From positions 1 to 36,521 of the forward strand of contig CALBPF010000037.1 in assembly GCA_937899105.1 (NCBI GenBank): a stretch of DNA of 36,521 nt, read 5' to 3'. The position numbers and the translations under genes were made by a program. This document shows, in pieces, positions 33,130 to 36,521 of this stretch. Source of the stretch: an uncultured Flammeovirgaceae bacterium. Lineage in GTDB: Bacteria; Bacteroidota; Bacteroidia; Cytophagales; Cyclobacteriaceae. Within the stretch, counting starts at the first letter, position 1. Every line of letters starts with the position of its first letter. The notes under the pieces are model-generated. The model did no database searches and had not been told where the DNA came from. It saw nothing but the letters and a program-made list of their open reading frames with translations.

Positions 33130-33762
33130 ATGAAAGAAAACCACAAAATTTACGGAGTATCACTGATTACAGGTGCGGGGCTGATGGTAGCCACAATGGT
33201 ATTACACCCTGCCCATCTTGAAACGGAGCTATTACTTGTTAATATGATCTCACATTCATTGGCTATATTGTCGTTGCCGTTTAGCCTATATGGGTTCTGG
33301 GGATTATCAAGAAGCCTGGAACAACTACCTATTGCCGCAAATGTTGGTTTTTGTTTTGCCCTTTTTGGATTAATAGCAGGGATGTTTGCTGCGGCTATTG
33401 ATGGTTTGGCTGCTTCAATTTTCTTTAAGCATATTGCACAAAGCTCAGGCGCTCAGGCTGATGTAGCGGATTTGATATTGGATTATAGCTTCGCACTAAA
33501 TAATGCCGTTTCCTATATATTTATGGGAGCTATCGCTATCGCAATAGCATTTTGGTCTGTAGTAATTGTAATGGGCAATCCATATAAAAGCTGGCTCGGA
33601 TATTTAGGATTAGGTCTTATATTAACTTGTTTGATAGCCATACTTTTAGGTACAAACTTCATGGCGGTATGGGCGTTCCGGTTGTTTGTTTTCGGCCTCG
33701 TAGCCTGGATCATATTGGTGTCCATGGACATGATGAAATTATCGGTCAAATCCTATGACTGA
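33130..33762 (+). CDS. Integral membrane protein, unknown
   Basis: A 210-aa protein with about six hydrophobic helices (approximately 9-27, 36-57, 70-96, 122-146, 155-174 and 177-201). It has few charges in the membrane part and a short polar C-terminus. Notable features are MVLHPAH after the first helix and IAGMFAAAIDGLAASIFF in the third. I do not recognise the family. It diverges from the LytS gene with a 199-bp gap, so it may be a target of that two-component pair. Its last codons overlap the next small gene by 8 bp, which suggests co-translation. Confidence 0.75.
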   Translation: MKENHKIYGVSLITGAGLMVATMVLHPAHLETELLLVNMISHSLAILSLPFSLYGFWGLSRSLEQLPIAANVGFCFALFGLIAGMFAAAIDGLAASIFFKHIAQSSGAQADVADLILDYSFALNNAVSYIFMGAIAIAIAFWSVVIVMGNPYKSWLGYLGLGLILTCLIAILLGTNFMAVWAFRLFVFGLVAWIILVSMDMMKLSVKSYD

Positions 33763-33886
33763 TTCAAAGAACGAAAAACACGATAACTGGCACAAAGACC
33801 CCCACAATTGGAAGTGGGGGCTCTTTTATTTCAATCGTAAGGACAAGCGCTTGTTCCCGCCAAAACGTGAAAAGGCAGCAGGATGA
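33755..33886 (+). CDS. 43-aa DUF5808-like mini-protein
   Basis: A small gene beginning at ATG 33755 inside the end of the membrane protein gene and ending TGA at 33884. It encodes 43 residues with the motif HNWKWGLFYFNRKDKRLFPPKR, that is W-x-W-G-x-F/Y-Y-x-N-x-x-D-x-R-x-F-x-P-K-R, which is the DUF5808 signature seen in Gram-positive and Bacteroidota proteins, often joined to membrane domains. No function is known. A perfect GC-rich hairpin lies within the coding sequence. The overlap with the upstream membrane protein suggests the two act together. Confidence 0.75.
   Translation: MTDSKNEKHDNWHKDPHNWKWGLFYFNRKDKRLFPPKREKAAG
33799..33830 (+). terminator. Terminator-like hairpin inside the mini-gene
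   Basis: CCCCCAC at 33799-33805 pairs perfectly with GTGGGGG at 33814-33820 around an 8-base loop, followed by CTCTTTTATT. By shape it is an intrinsic terminator, yet it lies in the middle of the DUF5808-like coding sequence. It could cause partial termination after the membrane protein gene when the mini-gene is not translated. Confidence 0.5.
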
Positions 33887-33966
33887 CAATTAACTTTGCT
33901 AACCCATTATCTATTTGATACATTTAATGATGTTTGCTGCCTTTTTACTTTTAATACACAGTTTAA

Positions 33967-34503
33967 CTACCATTTATTGAGCTGTACAGTCTGAGCTAAA
34001 TGGCCCAGGTGATGCTCTCCGTGCCAGGCATACAAGGCAATATTGATATTCAAGGCCACTTCTTTCCCGTGTTCGGGATGTATGAAGGTCTTCGCCAAAT
34101 CCTGCTCGCTTAGCGATTTTAAGAGTGGTACCCATCTTGCATGTAGAATTTCTAAAAAGTTTAATGAAGTCTCTATAGGTACGGAGCTGTAATCTTGTAA
34201 CTCGGCCCAGGCTACCTCATTGTATGCTTTAATCGTAGGTTTATCCTCAGTCAATGTCCATTTGAACCGAATGTAACTGTTTACGTGGCTATCAGGAACA
34301 TGATGAATAACCTGACGAAGCGTCCATCCTTCTGGTCGATAGCGTGTGTCTAATTGCTCCTCACTTAATGATTCTGCTATATTCCTAAACCGTGCAGGTA
34401 GGGTCTCTATCTGGCCAATCCAGTACTCGATGCCTTTACTGGTAATTTGTTCGGGACGCCTGAAACGTCCAATAGGGTAGCGGAGTTGTTCAAGGCTGTT
34501 CAT
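33967..34503 (-). CDS. DinB-fold YfiT-type putative metal-dependent hydrolase or thiol transferase
   Basis: A 178-aa protein of the DinB four-helix fold, YfiT/BstA branch. The N-terminal pattern LRYPIGRFRRPEQIT is typical. The three expected metal-binding histidines are in QVIHHVPDSH (His67 the likely ligand) and in WHGEHHLGHLAQ (about His161 and His165). Relatives include bacillithiol-dependent transferases and enzymes of uncertain activity. It is cytoplasmic. It is separated by 16 bp from the NTF2-like gene upstream on the same strand, so it is probably the last gene of the decarboxylase operon. Confidence 0.9.
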   Translation of the reverse strand: MNSLEQLRYPIGRFRRPEQITSKGIEYWIGQIETLPARFRNIAESLSEEQLDTRYRPEGWTLRQVIHHVPDSHVNSYIRFKWTLTEDKPTIKAYNEVAWAELQDYSSVPIETSLNFLEILHARWVPLLKSLSEQDLAKTFIHPEHGKEVALNINIALYAWHGEHHLGHLAQTVQLNKW

Positions 34504-34519
34504 AGGCCCAAAGTATACA

Positions 34520-34999
34520 TCAAGCAGCTTTTTTATTCCTGTACCTCTTCAAAAGGCCTTTGGCCTGTGTCTGCACTTTCTTTTTTAAAAAACCGCTCCA
34601 GCCCAGTAGTATACCCGGAACTCCTAACGCCATTCGTGACCAGGCCCAAAAGTCGAACTGGTCTTCATGTTTGATTATTAGTCCGTCCTTAAAACCGAAA
34701 GTTGCATGAATCTTATTGTGAACCTTACGTCCTGTCTTGGAAAACCTGTATATAGCTTCCCAATATGCCTTTCCTGTGTCGTCATCAGCCTTTACGTCAC
34801 TGTAGATGATCACCAGGTCTTTTCCTCCGCGCTCAACCAGCATCTGCCACATGTCGCCGGCTTCTGTTCCTTTTAGCAAGCCAAAGCCAGGGTCGCTGAA
34901 CTCTACATTTTCATGATAGCAGGAAGCCATTGTTTCTGCATCGTGATTAGCAAAGGCGCTATAAAACCTCCGGATTAGGGCTTGATGTTGCTCATTCAT
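34520..34999 (-). CDS. NTF2-like/SnoaL-fold protein
   Basis: A 159-aa protein with the cone-shaped NTF2-like fold: an N-terminal helix pair ALIRRFYSAFANHDAETMASCYHENVEF, then DPGFGLLKG, and beta strands GKAYWEAIYRFSKTGRKVHN and ATFGFKDGLIIKHEDQFDFW. Such domains include ketosteroid-isomerase-type enzymes and uncharacterised binding proteins. The C-terminal 25 residues are basic and Lys-rich (KKKVQTQAKGLLKRYRNKKAA), unusual for the fold. Its start overlaps the end of the PLP decarboxylase gene by 8 bp. Function unknown. Confidence 0.88.
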   Translation of the reverse strand: MNEQHQALIRRFYSAFANHDAETMASCYHENVEFSDPGFGLLKGTEAGDMWQMLVERGGKDLVIIYSDVKADDDTGKAYWEAIYRFSKTGRKVHNKIHATFGFKDGLIIKHEDQFDFWAWSRMALGVPGILLGWSGFLKKKVQTQAKGLLKRYRNKKAA

Positions 35000-36110
35000 C
35001 GTTGCTTAAGATAACCAAGTTTTTTATATCATCTATGAGCGGCTGCATCTTTTCTACTGTAACATGGTCCATAATCACGGCCTTGTACCATTTTGGTGAG
35101 TTATGATTATCGGGAACTAAGCCGTATTTATAAGCAATTTCATTAGACAGTTGGTCTGACTGAATAGTAACGATATTGGAGGCAGATTGCCTGAAATACT
35201 TGATATTAAGCGCATCTAACTGTTGGCAAAGCCAGTCCGTACGATTAAGCAATATCAATACTTTTTCATACCATCCATGGGAGCCGTAGGTCATAAGGAT
35301 CATCCATACAGCTACAGCATTCGCTCCCGAACGGCTTCCAATAACAGTATAATCTTCACCCTCAACATAGCTGGCTTTTTCGGTATTGGCATAATGGATT
35401 AGCCCTTTTCTACATAGAAATATGCCTGTTCCATAAGGAGCCTGGAGCATTTTATGAGCATCCAGCGTGACAGATGAAACCTCGTCATTACTAAAGTCTA
35501 GATCAGTATTGATTGAAGAGAACGGATGGAAAAAACCTCCATAGGCGCCATCTACATGTACTTTATATTCTACAGCTGCTGATTGTAACGCTCTGGTAAG
35601 TATACCTACGTCATCTACGCTACCAAACATTGTGGTCATCATGTTGGCAATGCAAATGAAGAATCTCTTACCTTGAGCTTTTTGGTCTTTGATTACGTTC
35701 AGACAGTCCTTGTAGCTCATTTTTCGGTCCTTATAATTCACAGGAATTTCCTCAATATCAAGGTTAAGGATGTTGGCAGCTTTGGGGCTGGAGTAATGCG
35801 CATCTGCACTAGATAGAATCACGATTTCCCCAATGTCAGCCTGCTTCTCCTGTAAAAAATAATTCCGGTACATCCATATGGCCTGCATATTGGCTTCTGT
35901 ACCTCCTGAAGCTACATAACCATCAAAATCACCCTTTCCTTTGAGAATAGCTTTAGAACAAATTTCAATCAGTTCCTTTTCTATTTTCTGGGTGCCTTTG
36001 AAAAAACTTTCAGACTTACCTAGTGTATGACACCCGATATGGTTTGGGTTATATATGAGTGTTGATAGGTACGGCGCATTTTTTAAAAACGGTGCATCCT
36101 GATAAAACAC
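34992..36110 (-). CDS. PLP-dependent group II decarboxylase, 5' end interrupted
   Basis: The open frame from GTG 36110 gives 372 aa of a group II amino-acid decarboxylase (glutamate, histidine or aromatic amino-acid type). PLP stacking is by His105 in SADAHYSSPKAA. Asp187 in HVDGAYGGFF binds the ring nitrogen, and PLP lysine Lys220 is in TLDAHKMLQAPYGTG. Family homology extends upstream in the same frame (NIIGVPASHLDDK), past a TAA at 36159-36161, to a start at ATG 36236. So about 40 N-terminal residues, which normally help dimerise the enzyme, are lost or uncoupled. The rest is well conserved. Substrate not resolved. The gene overlaps the NTF2-like gene downstream. Confidence 0.82.
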   Translation of the reverse strand: MFYQDAPFLKNAPYLSTLIYNPNHIGCHTLGKSESFFKGTQKIEKELIEICSKAILKGKGDFDGYVASGGTEANMQAIWMYRNYFLQEKQADIGEIVILSSADAHYSSPKAANILNLDIEEIPVNYKDRKMSYKDCLNVIKDQKAQGKRFFICIANMMTTMFGSVDDVGILTRALQSAAVEYKVHVDGAYGGFFHPFSSINTDLDFSNDEVSSVTLDAHKMLQAPYGTGIFLCRKGLIHYANTEKASYVEGEDYTVIGSRSGANAVAVWMILMTYGSHGWYEKVLILLNRTDWLCQQLDALNIKYFRQSASNIVTIQSDQLSNEIAYKYGLVPDNHNSPKWYKAVIMDHVTVEKMQPLIDDIKNLVILSNDE

Positions 36111-36158
36111 TTTATCATCTAAATGAGATGCAGGTACGCCTATTATGTTTTCATTATA

Positions 36159-36236
36159 TTAATTTTCATTCTCTTTTAAGGCGCCAAATACTCTTTCTCT
36201 GATCGCTTCCGGCGATAGTTTCTTCCAAGGAGTCAT
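36159..36236 (-). pseudogene. Detached N-terminal leader of the PLP decarboxylase
   Basis: ATG 36236 starts MTPWKKLSPEAIRERVFGAL, the normal beginning of this decarboxylase family, and meets TAA at 36159 after 25 codons. The same frame then continues without further stops into the main decarboxylase frame. The stop lies between two copies of AATGAAAA, so a small insertion there is possible. It might also now serve as a leader peptide. Confidence 0.6.
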
Positions 36237-36521
36237 ACTTATGATTTTAGTGGTTTAACAATGCAGAATAAATCTCTGCGCTGCCTCCCTCATGCGGGAT
36301 AGGTGTGTTATGTGAATATAGTAAAATAACGTTCCGTTAGGAAGTAAACAGGCCTTAGAATCGTTTTAATAGATCGGTAGGCTTATTAAGCGGTATCCGG
36401 AATTTGTGTAGTACTCAGCTTTATCTCGCTATTAAGCGATTATAAAAATTGATTCTTCACCTTCAAAATTTCTCCCCTGACACTAACAGCAATTTCTTTT
36501 GCTTATTTTGCTTTTATTGGA
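36237..36521. other. Non-coding right end
   Basis: About 285 bp upstream of the decarboxylase leader. It should contain the promoter for that operon. I see no tRNA, repeat or clear hairpin, and no credible reading frame. A 20-codon open piece on the minus strand near 36440-36502 is discussed among the rejected observations. Confidence 0.4.

Noticed and set aside
36440..36502. A 20-codon minus-strand piece AKEIAVSVRGEILKVKNQFL ending in a stop
   Set aside because: It looks like a plausible protein C-terminus, but a TAA lies directly before it and no start is present, so it cannot be separated from chance.
1..36521. CRISPR arrays, tRNA or rRNA genes, insertion sequences
   Set aside because: I saw no regularly spaced repeats, no tRNA-like cloverleaf with CCA or TTC-arm signatures, no rRNA segment and no transposase motif. 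The relics show no terminal repeats of an insertion element.

Overview
The window looks like a chromosomal segment of a Bacteroidota bacterium, most likely a marine or soil member of the Cytophagales. This rests on the AT-rich composition, tightly overlapping operons without strong Shine-Dalgarno spacing, and gene types common in that phylum: a PLP-enzyme/GNAT fusion, a Gfo/Idh plus TIM-barrel isomerase locus, a YwbE and a DUF5808 mini-protein, and a LytS/LytTR pair. The species cannot be named from sequence alone.

Layout. 1-4031: a sodium/solute symporter (cut by the left edge) diverges from a GH13_18 sugar phosphorylase that overlaps a glycerate kinase by 4 bp. This is best read as glucosylglycerate uptake and phosphorolysis. 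4168-8631: a small STAS-like protein, an 803-aa PLP-enzyme/acyltransferase fusion, and a PAS sensor kinase. 8953-12345: a doubtful small ORF, then a leftward operon (nucleoside-symporter relic, CBM9-like exported protein, aldo/keto reductase, DUF819 membrane protein, YwbE), each gene overlapping the next. 12491-15518: a Gfo/Idh/MocA oxidoreductase, a broken sugar phosphate isomerase and a Tat-lipoprotein TIM-barrel isomerase.

15919-27441 is the centre of the window: a surface GH13 lipoprotein, GlgE, a TreS-maltokinase fusion, GlgB and a GH57/DUF3536 protein. The first four are separated by only 1-3 bp. The GlgE pathway normally runs trehalose to maltose (TreS), to maltose 1-phosphate (Mak), to linear glucan (GlgE), to branched glucan (GlgB). 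Two things are odd. The TreS domain has lost its nucleophilic aspartate (Ala203 in place of Asp) and part of a second active-site motif, although its scaffold and the kinase domain are intact. GlgB is interrupted by one in-frame TAG and starts with a histone-like Lys/Ala tail. I infer that maltose from outside, perhaps from the surface amylase, may feed the kinase while TreS serves as a scaffold.

27606-36521: a small basic protein, a molybdate ABC transporter operon with a separate TOBE protein, a decayed histidine kinase/receiver pair, a LytTR regulator with its LytS-type kinase, a membrane protein overlapping a 43-aa DUF5808-like gene, a DinB/YfiT protein, an NTF2-like protein and a PLP decarboxylase whose 5' end carries an in-frame TAA.

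The window is unusually rich in relics and clean nonsense codons: two relic regions between genes, one truncated transporter, and three otherwise well-preserved genes with a single in-frame stop. A shared 11-bp palindromic site, CAAACGTTTTC, lies upstream of both the Gfo/Idh locus and the glucan operon and suggests common control by a LacI-type sugar regulator.
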